Assembly (NCBI GenBank): GCA_009176605.1
Contig: SEYY01022527.1
Coordinates: forward strand, 1 to 64,000
Direction of reading: 5' to 3'
From: Armadillidium nasatum
Taxonomy: Eukaryota > Arthropoda > Malacostraca > Isopoda > Armadillidiidae
DNA: 64,000 nt
Both the position numbers and the translations under genes were made by a program. Position 1 is the stretch's first letter, and every line of letters starts with the position of its first letter. Below are positions 28,641 to 56,454 of the stretch, one piece after another. The notes beneath the pieces were generated by a model. That model was given only the letters and a program-made list of their open reading frames with translations. It ran no database searches and was not told the origin of the DNA.

Positions 28641-30424
28641 GATAGATATTATGAAGTGTTTTAAATGACAGTTTTTGATTAATTCTTTATTTAAATTTTA
28701 GATACTCTGCTAAAAATTCTCTAAGTTCATATTATTTGTGTATTAGTTTTCTCAAATTAAAGTAAGCATTCCTTTACTTCCTCATTTTGGGCCATAAACT
28801 ATATAGTCGGCAGTCTTTTGAACAATTTTAAGTAGCTAGAACACACTTCATACGTCAGTGTGAAGTTAAAGATAAAAGTAATTTCTTTAATTTGAAGAGA
28901 GAGAGGAGTAGTAGTTAAACTGGAGAAAAAAATTCATTCTCCAACGAGTAAGTAAGCAAGAAAGATGTTGATAAGTAAAACAAAAACAAAAAATTTTGTA
29001 AAAGTGTTGTAAACCCCCCAAAAAATTTTTTTTTAAAAGAGTGTTGTAAACTTATCAACTTTGAAGCAGACTGATTTTATATTATATATATATATATATT
29101 ATATTTTTTTCCGTCCAGTAAAAGTACAATAACCATGATTATAGCTAAATTTAAAAAATGTATAGTGTAAACAAATTAATTTAGAAACTAAAAGTGAAAT
29201 GAGAAATAGGCATTGGCTTTCTGTGGAAAGAATAGGATAAGATCTCTTGTTATTGAAGAAGCAAAGAAACAGAAATTATATTGAGTTCTTTTTCAGAAAT
29301 GGTAAATCTTTTTAAAACTGGATGCATCACAAATGAAAACTAATTAAATAGTGATTTATACATTAGCTGTAAAAGAGAAAGAGAGAAGGATTGCATTCAA
29401 GTAATTTATTAAAAAAGATGTCTTTTAGTATTGAATGATTTTAATTTCTGTAAAGAACAGATACTTTCAGTTTTCACAGATTTCAAGCAACATGATCAAT
29501 ACCATTGAAAAAACAAATGAAAATGAATGATGATGGTTATAACTATCTTAATGAGTTTATTGCATCCTCAAAAAAAAAAGACATAGAAAAGGTGCTATTA
29601 CTGATCAAGCAGTTAGATAAGGTTAAGATTTATTTTATGATAGCTTATGTTCTTGAGCCAAAGCAGTAAAGAAGAAATGAAAAATGTAAGCAACATTATA
29701 GAATAACTACAAGTCTGACTCCTACTTTTAATAGCCAATCTTCAGTAACCTCGGAATAAGTATGAAAAATTACCGCAAGAAATTAATTGTTACCACCCTT
29801 GTGTTTAACCAGAATAATTTGAAGGTTTTTTTATTAAACTTAATTTAAAAGTAATTTTATTTGCTATGCTGAGAGTTAAAAAGATTGATAGAATTTGAAA
29901 ACCTAAGATAGTTATCCATAAATTATGCAGGAAACTACAATTTTAATTACTGCTTTATCCTCTACACGAGTGTTGAATGCCTCTTTGCTTTTGCCTCATC
30001 AAATCTGACTTGAAAGGACAGATGCCATTCTTTTTCCAAGACTCTTTAAGCTTAAAAATAACGGTGTTCTTGGAGAAAAAAAAATTTATTTTACTTTTTT
30101 TTTTGGACATCATGGTTTTTAGTAACTTATTATAGTTTTATTATATTAAATCTTAGTCTATAACGATTTTATATACATTTTCTAGCAAATATTTGTGCTT
30201 TAAAAACTATAATAGTATGTATTTTTAATAAATTAAGTTATTTTTAAAAATAAAGTAAATTAATAATAAAAATACTTTCCATGTACAACTGTCAGAGTTT
30301 ATTTTATCCTTTTATGATACTTTTATTCATCAATATTTACAGATTGCTTAACAAATTATTACTGCTGTTGGGTTTTCCTTCATTGTATTTCTCATGTCAG
30401 AGCAAGTTATTTGGATAGCAGAAA
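28641..30424. other. Unassigned AT-rich region
   Basis: About 1.8 kb without a protein-like frame. A short (TA)n lies at 29081-29099. An ACCCCCCAAAAAA oddity near 29014 is flanked by two copies of GTGTTGTAAAC. Nothing else is recognised. Confidence 0.5.
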
Positions 30425-32040
30425 ATATCATTTATTCCCTAAATAAGTTGACTGCGATTTATATATTTCTGTTTTACATTTCAGCTACTAGCATGAGTCA
30501 AATGATAACACGGAAGGCAGGAAGTTTTATTGTGTTTGGTTTCCCCTCTGCAGGAATTGCCAACTATTGAACTTCCCACGCGTCTCCAGATTGCAAGACA
30601 TTTTCTTTTCTTGAAGGAACATAAGTATTCCAGCAATAAGGATGTCATTCCACAGTTAAGTGAGGCTCTTGTTGACCTGTGGATTCGAGCTGGGATTCCA
30701 CCACAGCCACTTAAAAATGTTAAAACAAAGCTGATGAGACTGATGGATGAAGGATCTAAAGCATCAAAGCATGGTATTAGTGCGGAGAAAAGCAAGCAGT
30801 TTCTGGACAGTTTAAATGAATTGTTTGACGTTTCTGCATGTCAATGCAAGGATGGCAGAGTAAACAAAAGTGTAACTGAAATGATGAACAGGAGTTCTGC
30901 AAGAAAGTCTCATATGGAAGAAAGAGTAGCTGATGAGAAGAAAAGAAGATTCGAGCAGGAATGCCCAGTGCTGTCTGCAGACACTATTGCCATTGAAGAT
31001 TCAGCTTCATCACCTGATCATGAGGAGACAAATATACCTGATGATGATTTCATTACTCTTGGTATTTGCCGGAACACAACACAAATCCCTACCATTGCAC
31101 TAGAGGCAGAAAGGTATGGAGAGTCCAAAATAGCAGCAGCAGCTATAGGTACAGTGGCACTAGTTAACTATGGTGCTGTCAGTACAAATGACAAGACCAA
31201 TGTTATATATCCTAAGAAAAGCTTAGAAAAGGCCTGATGAAAAAAACACAAGAGGAGGAAGTGGGAATAGTTGAAGTGTTCTTTGATGCAGGAAAGACAG
31301 CACCCTAATCAAGGAAAAGAAAGGCAGTAAGTGGTACAGTAGTAAAAAGGTATAAGATGGTTTTGAATAAAATACAGATCCAGATGCACCAATGGTCCAA
31401 AGTATTTGCTGTAGCAGATCAAAATCCGAAGGCAGCTGTCTTTGATACAATTAAGGCAATAACCAGGTCCAATTAAACATTATATTAGAGAATTTTGTCC
31501 ACCACACATTGACAGTTGTCAAACACTGAAAGACCTACTGTCTTCCATAGATCAGTGCAAGTTTGAGTCATCTATGACACAAAAATTGACTGATAAAGAG
31601 CTTCATAACTTTATGCAACATCCTTATCAGTTCACCATACTGTGCCACTCACAGGAAGTGGAAAAATGCGTAAAACTGGTGACTGAAGCATCTGGCATGG
31701 TACATGAAGCAGATGCAAAAGATGGATACATTCGTACAGTATTAAAATCAAGGCAATTTATGCTTTTATGTGAATCACAAGATTTTTCTGCACCATCATT
31801 AGACTAAAGGTGATAGAACACTCTGCTTGTAATTTTTGTAGCAAGTATTTGAAAATTTTCTGTACATGGCTAGTAAGATATTTCATTTCATTAACCAGTT
31901 TTTATTAACTTTAAAGTAAAAAAAAGGAACACTTCCTCAACAGATAGAACATTTTTGATAAGTGCACGTCTGAGTGAAAAAAAACTCAAATGTGCATCTT
32001 TAATTTCAAACGTTTGCATCAGGATGACACAGGCTAATAT
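30425..32040 (+). mobile_element. Unnamed multicopy gene-like element, copy D1
   Basis: Shared, in opposite orientation, with 35825-37110. It begins TTATTCCCTAAATAAGTTGA and runs through a splice-acceptor-like TTTTACATTTCAG (30483) to a conserved 3' segment (AACATTTTTGATAAGTGCAC near 31949). Coding pieces are at 30530-31237 (ELPTIELPTRLQIARHFLFL, NKDVIPQLSEALVDLWIRAG, FDVSACQCKDG) and 31450-31807 (PPHIDSCQTLKDLLSSI, MTQKLTDKELHNFMQHPY, CHSQEVEKCVKLVTEAS). From memory, this resembles a large repetitive arthropod protein family of unknown function with the same N- and C-terminal blocks. The central part of that family is missing here. It is probably transposon-derived, but I cannot name the superfamily. 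Confidence 0.6.
30530..31807 (+). pseudogene. Coding remnant of element D1
   Basis: The N-terminal frame (30530-31237, 235 residues) has helical ELPT...LFLKE and LWIRAGIPPQPLKNVKTKL segments, a CQCK knuckle-like pair, and then a charged segment (EERVADEKKRRFEQE). It stops after PKKSLEKA. The C-terminal frame (31574-31807, 77 residues) carries the CHSQ...CVKLVTEA block. Between them (31238-31573) only disconnected similarity (VFFDAGK, GPIKHYIREFCPPHI) is seen in changing frames. It has probably been internally shortened and is non-functional as a protein. Its function in intact relatives is unknown to me. Confidence 0.55.
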
Positions 32041-32139
32041 AGAGCTATTTTTTTGACTTTTGGTTTGATACCATAAATTGATATGTTATTCAGAAGAGTT
32101 TGAGACTCAGTTTATCATTTATTCCTTTGAGGGTAGGAT

Positions 32140-33065
32140 CCAATCTCAAAAAAAGTTTATTATTTGATTGATTTTCCAGAAATATACAATGTATAATCAT
32201 TTTTTAAATCTAAGAACTTTTGATTTCTGATGTTTTTCTTAGTCTATAAAGGTTTAAAAGTTATTTAGAGTTAGACTTCAAAGAGAGAATGAAATAAAAT
32301 GGTCAGAATGGTCTAAAAATTCCCTGTGCATTCTGAGCCCCAATATCTACAATTTTAATGTTGGACTTTTTTGATAACTGATGATAGTGTTGATTATAGA
32401 AGTTCAAATTTTTTTGGGGGGGAGAAAAAATGGTAAAAAACACCATTCCGAAGAAGAAAATAAAAAAAAAAAAATTCCAATTTTTTGGCAGGTATTTAGA
32501 AGAGGGACAAAGCTAAAACTTTTATTTAATTCATTATTAAAGGATGTTATTAAAACATTTGTTTGGTTTGAGATACAGCCTCTCAAACTTTGGAAATTTT
32601 GAAACTTCTTCGAAAATTGGCCATTTTCGATAGGCTATATCGAAAAGAACAAATAGCAATGAAGAAAATTTGTAGCCCTGTCCCTGCTCTATACACCCTT
32701 CAAAAGTAAAGCACAATGTGCAGTTTCTAAAAAAAAAAATTTTTTTTGTAGAGGTTTGAATTTTTCAAAATTGGAAAAAAAAAATTTTTTTGACACCTGG
32801 TCAAGTAAGGGCATAAAACTTTTTTTTTTCTGTAATGCAGAGAACAAACCTCTGTTGAAAGCTTTTGTAACCAATATATTTTGGAATATACACCAAATTT
32901 CTGTAATTCTGAAAAGTAGTTTGTCCCCACCATTGAAAAAGGGTCAAATTTCTAAAACAAATTTTTAAACAATTATAGTCTTGTAAAAATGTTAGGAATG
33001 GAGTTTTTTTCATCAGGAAAAAAGCTGTCTTTGCTGAAATTTTCTGGAGAATCAAAATTTTTTTA
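32140..33065. mobile_element. Foldback (palindromic) non-coding repeat, core copy F3
   Basis: Centred near 32606. GATACAGCCTCTCAAA (32572) faces TAGGCTATATCGAAAAG (32631). TTTAGAAGAGGGACAAAGC (near 32496) faces GCCCTGTCCCTGCTCTATAC (near 32674). Outer arms are TTTTCCAGAAATAT (near 32173) and GAAATTTTCTGGAGAATC (33036-33053). It is the most diverged of the three copies and lacks the tail seen in F1 and F2. No coding frame. Confidence 0.7.
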
Positions 33066-33980
33066 TTGGTTTTATTATTTAAAAATGGAATGTAGCCTTT
33101 GGGAAAATCATATTTCATAATAATGAGAGTCATAGTCTAATGGTCTCAGTCTGCCAAAATATTAAGCTATACACAACCTTGGTTGACTATTTCCTAGGAA
33201 ATTAAAACTATGTGTCCTTCAGAACAAAGCAGTCCCATAAATTCTAACTTTCATCCAATAGCATTGTAAATTTTATTAAATAAAAGTATTTCAATTGTTC
33301 AATTAGCTGATTGGACAAAATCTTAAATATTTGTATCTTGCCTATAAAGTCAATGAGGTTTGTAAGCCTGAACCTAATTTATGGCTTGTGGAGAATTTGA
33401 AGTTTTAAATTGAAATGGAAAAAAATTTTTCTTCTATATATATATATGAAATATTTCAGTTTTTCTAAACTTTTTTTTATTGTGTATATTTCTTTAAGGT
33501 AATTCTTTTACATCAGAAACATTATTAATCTGTACTTTTAATTAACTTATTATTAAAAAGTTTGCACTTTTCAATCATTGCCCTATTCAAGAAGGGAGTT
33601 TTGTTTGTTTGTTTTTTTTTTTTAATTAAGAATTTGGTGTAAAAGATCAAAGCTGTAAAACTATCTTCAATCACATTTCTATTATGCTACGATAGTTCAC
33701 ATTTTCACCCTTGGTTAAAAGAATTGTTTAGTTTGTTTTAATTTCATTGTATTTTCCAGTTTATATGAGTGTCTGGTTCAAACTCAAACAACCAATTTTC
33801 ATTATTGATATTTGAGACAGCATACCAATCATTATATGTAGTAAATCTTTGAAATTAAAATATTTAATGTTTTTTTTTACCTCTTGTTCTTTATTATTAT
33901 TAGTGTAATTACTACTTTTACTTTATAAATTTGCTTTGGTTTTAGACATTTTTCATACCCTTGATGGATAGCTATTCAAC
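33066..33980. other. Unassigned AT-rich spacer
   Basis: No gene, repeat family or RNA gene recognised. A short (TA)n lies near 33437. Confidence 0.5.
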
Positions 33981-33989
33981 CTCATTGAT

Positions 33990-35515
33990 ATATATATATA
34001 TTAGCCTGTGTTTTCTTTTTCTTTTTCTTTTTCCCTTCTCTTGGATTTTTCTCATCCTTTACACCATCAGTTTTATTACGTTCCTCAACAGGAGTAGAAG
34101 TAACTTTCATATTAGCATAGCCCACTTCATTTGCATTTGCAAATTTACTGTTAAACATTTCCTCAATTTTAAATGCCAATCTCTCCTCCATTCGTTTCTC
34201 TGCATCTTGCAGATACTCAGACATTTCCCTTAACTTGTCAATCAAATCCTCATTCTCTTTCTTCTTTCTTTCGTAATGCCTCTTTCAATCTTTCAACCTC
34301 CAATTTTAACTCCTCTGTCGAGGCCATATTCACACCCTTCAGTTTCTCTTCAAGAGCCCCACGTTGGGCGCCACAAATATGTAGCGGAAATTACGTTTAA
34401 CTACAATTTGAAATAAAATTGGGACTCTCTCCAAGAAAATGAAGGGGAAATGAATATTCACACACCACTAAAATCTTATAGTTTATTACAAAAATCTATA
34501 GTGAAACAATTCAACAATTCCTTTGGAATATAGATATAAAAAAAATCATAAATAAAGAAACCATAGAAAAATTATTCAATTATCAAAAATATTAAACAAA
34601 ATATACCAATTAAGAAATTGTTAACACAAAAAATAGAAACAATAGACAAAATATAAAACAAATAACGCAGTGCTCAAAAATATACTACAAACAAAATCAA
34701 AACGATAAAGGTTTACTTTATTAATTTTACAAAATTTCTTTATTACCCTGCACAGGAGTGGTAATAACATTAACAACCACAATCATATAAAAAAAAACAA
34801 TAAACAAAAACTGTATACAATATTATCTTAACTCTTTTTTTCCTTATAAGCTTGTACCTTCAAAAATCATATCATACACATACAAAGAAATTATTAACAT
34901 CATACACAGAAGTCTTTAACATTAAGGTGTATCTTTAATTATCCAAACTCCTTGACTATACCCAGGTATTCTGCAGGAATATCAATCCAATCCAAACGTT
35001 TTGGCTTTTCGGCTCAAAATAAACAAACAAAAAAAAAAATAACTGGAAATAAAAAAACATTTATCAAACACTCAGACATACAAAATAAAAAATAAAGGGT
35101 AAACAAAATGTTGAAAACATTATTCTTTTTTACAAATTTCCATCAATTTTAAAAATAAATCATAACTTTCAATACCTGGACAAGTTCAAATGTCCAGTTT
35201 TTTTCTTTTCCTTTCAGCAACAAGCACTAAGTACCTCAACCTTAAGAATACCAGGCAAAACACTCCTTACTGGAGACTTGTAAAAGCCAAGGAACTGCAA
35301 AGATAGTTTAGACCCACTATCAAGCACAGAATAAAAATAATAATAATAATAGTTGCATAAGCAAAAGCAAAAGCAAATAATAAGCAACAAAATAAATACT
35401 TTAAAGCAAATAACCAATTCTTTCTCTATCACATTACCTGGAACTCCAAGGATACGCTTATAGGTTAGAATACCACTCCAAATTCTCAATTCTAACGAAT
35501 TGTGTGTAACAGATC
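33990..35515 (-). mobile_element. LTR retroelement fossil: 5' LTR, tRNA-Lys primer site and start of gag-like frame
   Basis: Minus strand. TGGCGCCCAACGTGGGGC at about 34358-34375 matches the primer-binding site complementary to tRNA-Lys(CUU) (established pattern). To its right lies an AT-rich putative LTR whose inner edge is near GCTACA (34378-34383). The outer edge is uncertain; TGTTACACAC near 35503-35512 is one candidate. To its left comes a leader and a coiled-coil, charged gag-like beginning (MASTEELKLEVERLKEALRK, then LREMSEYLQDAEKRMEERLA). The element is cut off at 33990 in a short (TA)n. It is broken and only the 5' end survives. The family is probably Gypsy-like, but this part cannot decide it. 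Confidence 0.6.
34358..34375 (-). promoter_or_regulatory. Primer-binding site, tRNA-Lys type
   Basis: An 18-base match to the tRNA-Lys(CUU) 3' end complement, placed between the putative LTR edge and the gag-like start. Confidence 0.7.
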
Positions 35516-35824
35516 CTCAAAAATCAAAATTCGAAATCAAAATATTAAATAATTCCTAAAGAAAATAACAATTAAATACCAAAATTTAAACATGCCAATT
35601 AACAAAAATAAATAAATAAAAAAAATAGCAATCACTCTTTGATAAGAAAAATGGATGACACCCTACCATTTAAATAGGAAAGACAGAACAGAAGGCAATA
35701 AAACTGAAGAATTGCATGAAAGATAGCTATCTATAAAATGTGTCATATGTCATCCACCATTCTTACTCAACAAAACATATATACTTAAAATATGAGACAA
35801 AAGATATACCTTACCTAAACTTAC

Positions 35825-37110
35825 CACAATCCTGGTGCAAATGTTTGGAATTAAAGATGCAAATTTGAGGGTTTTTTCAATCAGACATACTCTTTTCAAA
35901 AAATGTGATCGAAAATGTTCTATCTGTCCAGGAAGTATTCCCTTTTTTACCTTAAAGTTAACAAAAATTGGTTAATGAAACGAAATATCTTACTAGTCAT
36001 TTACAGTAAATTTTCAAACAATACTTACTACAAAAATTACAAGCATAGTGTTCTATCACCTTCAGTCTAATGTTTGTGCAGAAGTCCTGTTTTAGATTCA
36101 TATAATAGCATAAATTTTAGTACTGCACAAATGTATCCATCTCTTGCATCTGCTCCATGTGCCATGAAAGGTGCTTTAGTCACCAGTTTTACACATCTTT
36201 CCACTCCTTGTGAGTGGCAAGGTATGGTGATATAATAAGGATGTTGCATAAAGTTATTAAGCTCTTCATCTGACAGTTTTCGTGTCATAGATGGCTTGAA
36301 CCTGCACTAATCTGTTGGACACTCCATACCTCTCTGCCTCTAGTGCAATGGTAGGGTTTGTGTTGTGTTCCAGCAAATACCAAAAGTAATGAAATCATCA
36401 TCAGGTATACTTTTTGTCTCCTCATAATCAGGTGAAGCTGCATCTTCAATGACAGTAGTGTCTGCAGACAGCACTGGGCATTCCTGCTCAAATCTTTTCT
36501 TCTCATCAGCTACTCTTTCTTCCATGCAAGATCTTCTTTCAGAACTCCTGTTCATCATTTCATTTACAGTTTTGTCTACTCTGACAATTTTCATTCTGCA
36601 AATTGTTCTTTGGTCAGGTCTCTTTCTTGAGCTGGAATTTTCATTTCTTTTGTACAGTTACATGCAAGCAGATCCTTGCATTGATATGCAGTAATGTCAA
36701 GCAATTCTAAACTGTCCAAAAACTGCTTACTTTTCTCTGCACTAATACCTTGCTTTGATGCTTTAGATCCTTCATCCATCAGTCTCATCAGCTTTGTTTT
36801 ATCATTTTTAAGTGGCTGTGGTGGAAACTCAGCTCGAATCCACAGGTCAACAAGAGCCTCACTTTACTGTGGAATGACATCCTTATTTGCTGGAATACGT
36901 ATGTTCCCTCAAGAACTCAAGAAAAGAAAATGTCTTGCAATCTGGAGACGCGTGGGAAGTTCAATGGTTGGCAATTCCTGCAGAGGGGGGCCAAGCACAA
37001 CATGACTTCCTGACCTTCCGTGTTATCATTTGACTCATGCTAGTAGCTGAAATGTAAAAAAGAAATATATAAATTGCAGTCAAACTTATTTAGGGAATAA
37101 ATGAACATTG
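35825..37110 (-). mobile_element. Unnamed multicopy gene-like element, copy D2 (inverted relative to D1)
   Basis: Minus strand, from TTATTCCCTAAATAAGTTTG (near 37098) through the same TTTTTTACATTTCAG and MSQMITR start to the shared 3' segment (near 35835). It includes LRLMDEGSKASKQGISAEKS (36788 leftward), RMEERVADEKK-like sequence near 36510, and the C-terminal block LSDEELNNFMQHPYYIT, CHSQGVERCVKLVTKA (36288-36100). Relative to D1 it has a clean internal deletion joining AERYGVS to the C-terminal part (near 36310), and a small insertion with EMKIPAQERDLTKEQ near 36640. D1 and D2 face each other across about 3.8 kb. Confidence 0.65.
36067..37005 (-). pseudogene. Coding remnant of element D2
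   Basis: Three minus-strand frames (36591-36788, 36340-36594, 36067-36288) together cover the same N- and C-terminal blocks as D1. The C-terminal frame retains CHSQGVERCVKLVTKAP and an ADARDGYICAVLK segment. The central portion is deleted and several frame breaks are present, so it is not functional. Confidence 0.55.
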
Positions 37111-37338
37111 TTCAATGTTCATTCATTACCTAAATAAATTGTTCATTGAATAATTCAGAACAAATAGCAATAGAACGTTAGAAATGGTAATTTTTGACCA
37201 ATTTTTCCAATTTTTGAGGTCAAATAAGGAGCACTTAGGCCTCATGAAAAAAAATTTTCATTGGATTTTCTGAATACCCTCATAGGTGTAAACAAAACCC
37301 TAGATGTGCAAGAAAATAGGTATGGACTACTTGAGCTA

Positions 37339-39955
<2,617 letters not shown>

Positions 39956-39997
39956 TATTATTTTAATTTTTTAAAATAAATTTTAAAATTATTTTTC

Positions 39998-41235
<1,238 letters not shown>

Positions 41236-41610
41236 AAGGGAACAAATGCCTCCCTCCTTGTGGCCTTAATAGAACAAGTGGAGTCCTCATTCCCACTTTC
41301 AATAAAAACATACGCAGAAAACGAAGTTATTCTTGGGACTCGGTCTCTCTCTCCAGAATTTTCTGCCAAAAGCACAAAAATATATGTGCCAAAGAACTTA
41401 CAAAAAGATGCAAAATTTGTTCTTGCAAAAAACCAACAATACGGCAGAAACAAATTAGAAGCTGTGTACCATGGTCCCTATCCTACAGTAAAGTTTTCTG
41501 GTAATAATGTTTACATAAAAAAGAATAATAAAGTGCAAAGTGAAAATGTAATCAATATTAAACCATTTTTTAGTTTAAGTAATGAAGGTATTGAACTATC
41601 TGAATAATAT
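41236..41610 (+). mobile_element. Gypsy-like LTR retrotransposon fragment, C-terminal end of integrase
   Basis: A 115-residue plus-strand frame ends at 41607. Its last 70 residues (FVLAKNQQYGRNKLEAVYHG, PYPTVKFSGNNVYIKKNNK, NVINIKPFF) match the C-terminal 'KLxPxYxGPYxV...NVNxLKPF' region typical of Gypsy polyproteins. No LTR follows; the next sequence is (TA)n. Only this fragment survives, so it is a broken element. Whether it belongs with the tRNA-Lys element at 33990-35515 cannot be told. Confidence 0.7.
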
Positions 41611-41638
41611 AAATGTGATAAATAAATTGAAGGTGATC

Positions 41639-44054
<2,416 letters not shown>

Positions 44055-44062
44055 ATATATAT

Positions 44063-44150
<88 letters not shown>
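44055..44150. repeat. (TA)n tract with one phase slip
   Basis: Lies between the 3' end of LINE A5 and the left terminus of the hAT-like element at 44151; TATATATA is the presumed left target copy. Confidence 0.97.
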
Positions 44151-44154
<4 letters not shown>

Positions 44155-44743
44155 GATGGGCATCGTTACATGAAATTGGGTAGCGTTACCGTTACTCGTT
44201 ACTTGAGAGAAAAGGTGTAGCGTTACCGTTACATCGTTACATTTTAAAATCCTTTGAAGCGTTACCGTTACTCGTTACATGTAACGTTACGTATACATGT
44301 AACGCGTTACTTTTGGTCAGTTTCGGGCTTAATTATTAGTTTACAGTTTTCGTACATGATCATATGTATACATATTTACTGCTGACGATTAAATCATTGG
44401 ATTAACTAACAGTTTTTAAACTTTTATTCAAAAAGTGCAATTTATATTACTATCATTGACCAAATAATATAAATATAGTTTTTAAAATTGTTATATATAT
44501 TTTAAGTTTCATTATTTAAGTTTAGTGCAATAAATGATATACATTTATGGAATTTAATGATGCAATATTGTCCATATTTGAAATTTTTTATAATTTATTT
44601 TTTTAATAAACGTAGAAGATTATCTGAATTGTGCTTCACTTTGAACCCTAGTTAGCCGATCTTCTTTCAACATTGTTTAATTTTATTGGACGGTATGCAA
44701 AGTATTAAGAGTAGATATTAATATTAATAATGATAATGGAAAT

Positions 44744-44747
<4 letters not shown>

Positions 44748-44791
<44 letters not shown>

Positions 44792-44840
44792 ATAATAATA
44801 ATAATAACAATAATAATAATAATAATAATAATAGTAATAA
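44748..44840. repeat. Poly(A) run followed by (AAT)n
   Basis: More than 40 A bases, then TTATAATAATAATAATAACAAT-like units, inside the hAT-like element. Confidence 0.95.
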
Positions 44841-44959
44841 TTAAGATCTATTTAAACAGTTAATCAATTAATAATAAATGATAATAATTTTCAGTAACCA
44901 TATTGAACATAAATAAAATTAAAAAAGAAAGACATAAGGATTTTATTTATAGTAACTTA

Positions 44960-46578
<1,619 letters not shown>

Positions 46579-46823
46579 TAAAATCTTGAAAAATTAAAAT
46601 TCGTTTCCATAAAAATAAACAAAAATGTCAACACAGTGGAGTTTCATGTGTAGGATGTAACGAGTAACGAGTAACGGAAAAACCCGTTATAATTTGTAAA
46701 AATGGGTTAGCGTTACCGTTACAGCGTTACATTTTAAAACCCTTTGAAGCGTTACCGTTACTCGTTACATTTGTAACGCCCGTTACGTAACGCCGTTACA
46801 TGTAACGCGTTACTGCCCACCTC

Positions 46824-46932
<109 letters not shown>

Positions 46933-47097
46933 TTTATTTATTTATTTTTTTATTTATTTTTTGTTGCAAATTTAACATTTTATTAAAACAAAGTTTTTTG
47001 TGGGGTAATACCATTTTGTTACAATAAATTTCCCCTACTGCTTTAAATTTCACTATTCTTCTACTTTACTATACAAACAAATTCATGTCATAGGCTG

Positions 47098-47185
47098 GAT
47101 GTTCAGGTGTGAATGAGGGCAGTACTCCATACAAGGGTGAATGAGACCCTTGGATAATTGGAGTAACTGTGAGGAAATTAGAATG
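47098..47185 (-). mobile_element. LINE B fragment, copy B5
   Basis: AGGGCAGTACTCCATACAAG at about 47116, then GAGACCCTTGGATAATTGGA, match LINE B3 at 40632-40690 (the region encoding QLYKGLIHPCMEYCP). Only about 88 bp survive. Confidence 0.8.
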
Positions 47186-47329
47186 AAAAGAGTATCGATT
47201 TTCCTATATTTAGTAGGAATATCGAACTCAATGATATTATATAATATTTAGGAATGATATATTGATTATTATGGAATTGTTTCTGCCGGTATATGATATA
47301 TTGGAGCATGACAAGCAATTATTAGCTCT

Positions 47330-47352
47330 TTTTTTTTTTTTTTTTTTTTTTG
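47330..47352. repeat. Poly(T) run
   Basis: T homopolymer followed by GAATTGAATTGAATTGAA. Confidence 0.9.
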
Positions 47353-47457
47353 AATTGAATTGAATTGAAAAAGTTGAGCTTGTTAATAACATGTGGAATG
47401 CTACATAAATTGTTAAACCTTGCAAAAATATTATTTCAAAATAAGAAAAGAAAATAA

Positions 47458-47569
<112 letters not shown>

Positions 47570-47810
47570 CCCAATAAAATAAGATAAAAATAAAGCAAGA
47601 GGTAAGAATTCCTGTTTTTTATAATGAAAAACGACATAGGTCGAGTAAGGGTAGAGCTGATTACATTGCATATATATGAGCTGCACCAGTTAATCAGTAA
47701 GTAGTTGGTAATAGCCCTACCTTATATTTTAAGATATAATATAAAGAAAGAGATTTTTTTTTATTATTGCAATTAGAGCACTTTCCAAGGAGAGAGAGTA
47801 TACAAATAGA

Positions 47811-52253
<4,443 letters not shown>

Positions 52254-52815
52254 ATGTACCAATACCAGGAAAGAGGCCGATACCGATACTCTATTTTTTT
52301 AGGTGCCGATACCGATACCGATACTCTAATTATTATAAGAAATACACAGCAATAAGATAGAACATTTGCGCACTGCTAGGCAACTTAGTCATGTATTTCA
52401 TATTTGGTTGTGGCCAAGTATATTTTATAAATTAAAATATTATCTTTTAGGAATAATAACTGCAAATATATTACTAATAACTTTATGTTTATGTTTATTC
52501 AAAAAATATTCCATTTCCATTTTCTAGTAAGTATTAACAAAGTTTAGCTACTCGCTTTTGTTTTAACATGATTACAATTTACAAGATTCTTAAACTAGCT
52601 ACAATATAAAGAATAAAAATAATGAAAGAAGAGACCTCGATTAATCAGCAGAAAAGACAAAATATAAAAAACGCTATTATTCAAACATGACATAATATGC
52701 CCCTTTAAGGTAAAGACACCACTTGATAGTTGAATTCAAATACCCTCAAATTATGATGTAAAAATATTTTTTTAAAGTTTCACTCATATCTGGAGAGAGC
52801 CTGTTCTTTTTTGGG

Positions 52816-56023
<3,208 letters not shown>

Positions 56024-56231
56024 TTAGGAAAACGAATTATAGGCTAGCTTAAGAAATTCCTTATTAGAACTTTAATATATCGAAACTAGATTTATTTTTT
56101 TATCTAAAAGTTTCTCATAATTCTTCACCCAAAAAGTAAGGAGTATCGGCCAAGTATCAGCCATATTAACCAATACCGATACCCAAAAAAATGGCCGATA
56201 CTGCCGATACCGATACTATCGGTACATCTCT

Positions 56232-56343
<112 letters not shown>

Positions 56344-56454
56344 TTCTGGTCAAGTACAGGTCACTGTACTTAAGTATAATTACATTTATTTTTATTTTAT
56401 TTTGTTTATTTTGAAAAATTATACTGTGGAGGTCCATTCCTAAATTTAATTAAG

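Noticed and set aside
34173-34400. Plus-strand frames over the LTR element
   Set aside because: Opposite to the primer site and gag-like start, with no supporting features.
44160-44310. GTTACCGTTAC array as a satellite or a cluster of transcription-factor sites
   Set aside because: The mirrored array at 46640-46820 and the CAGAGRTGGGCA termini make it the subterminal part of a hAT-like element.
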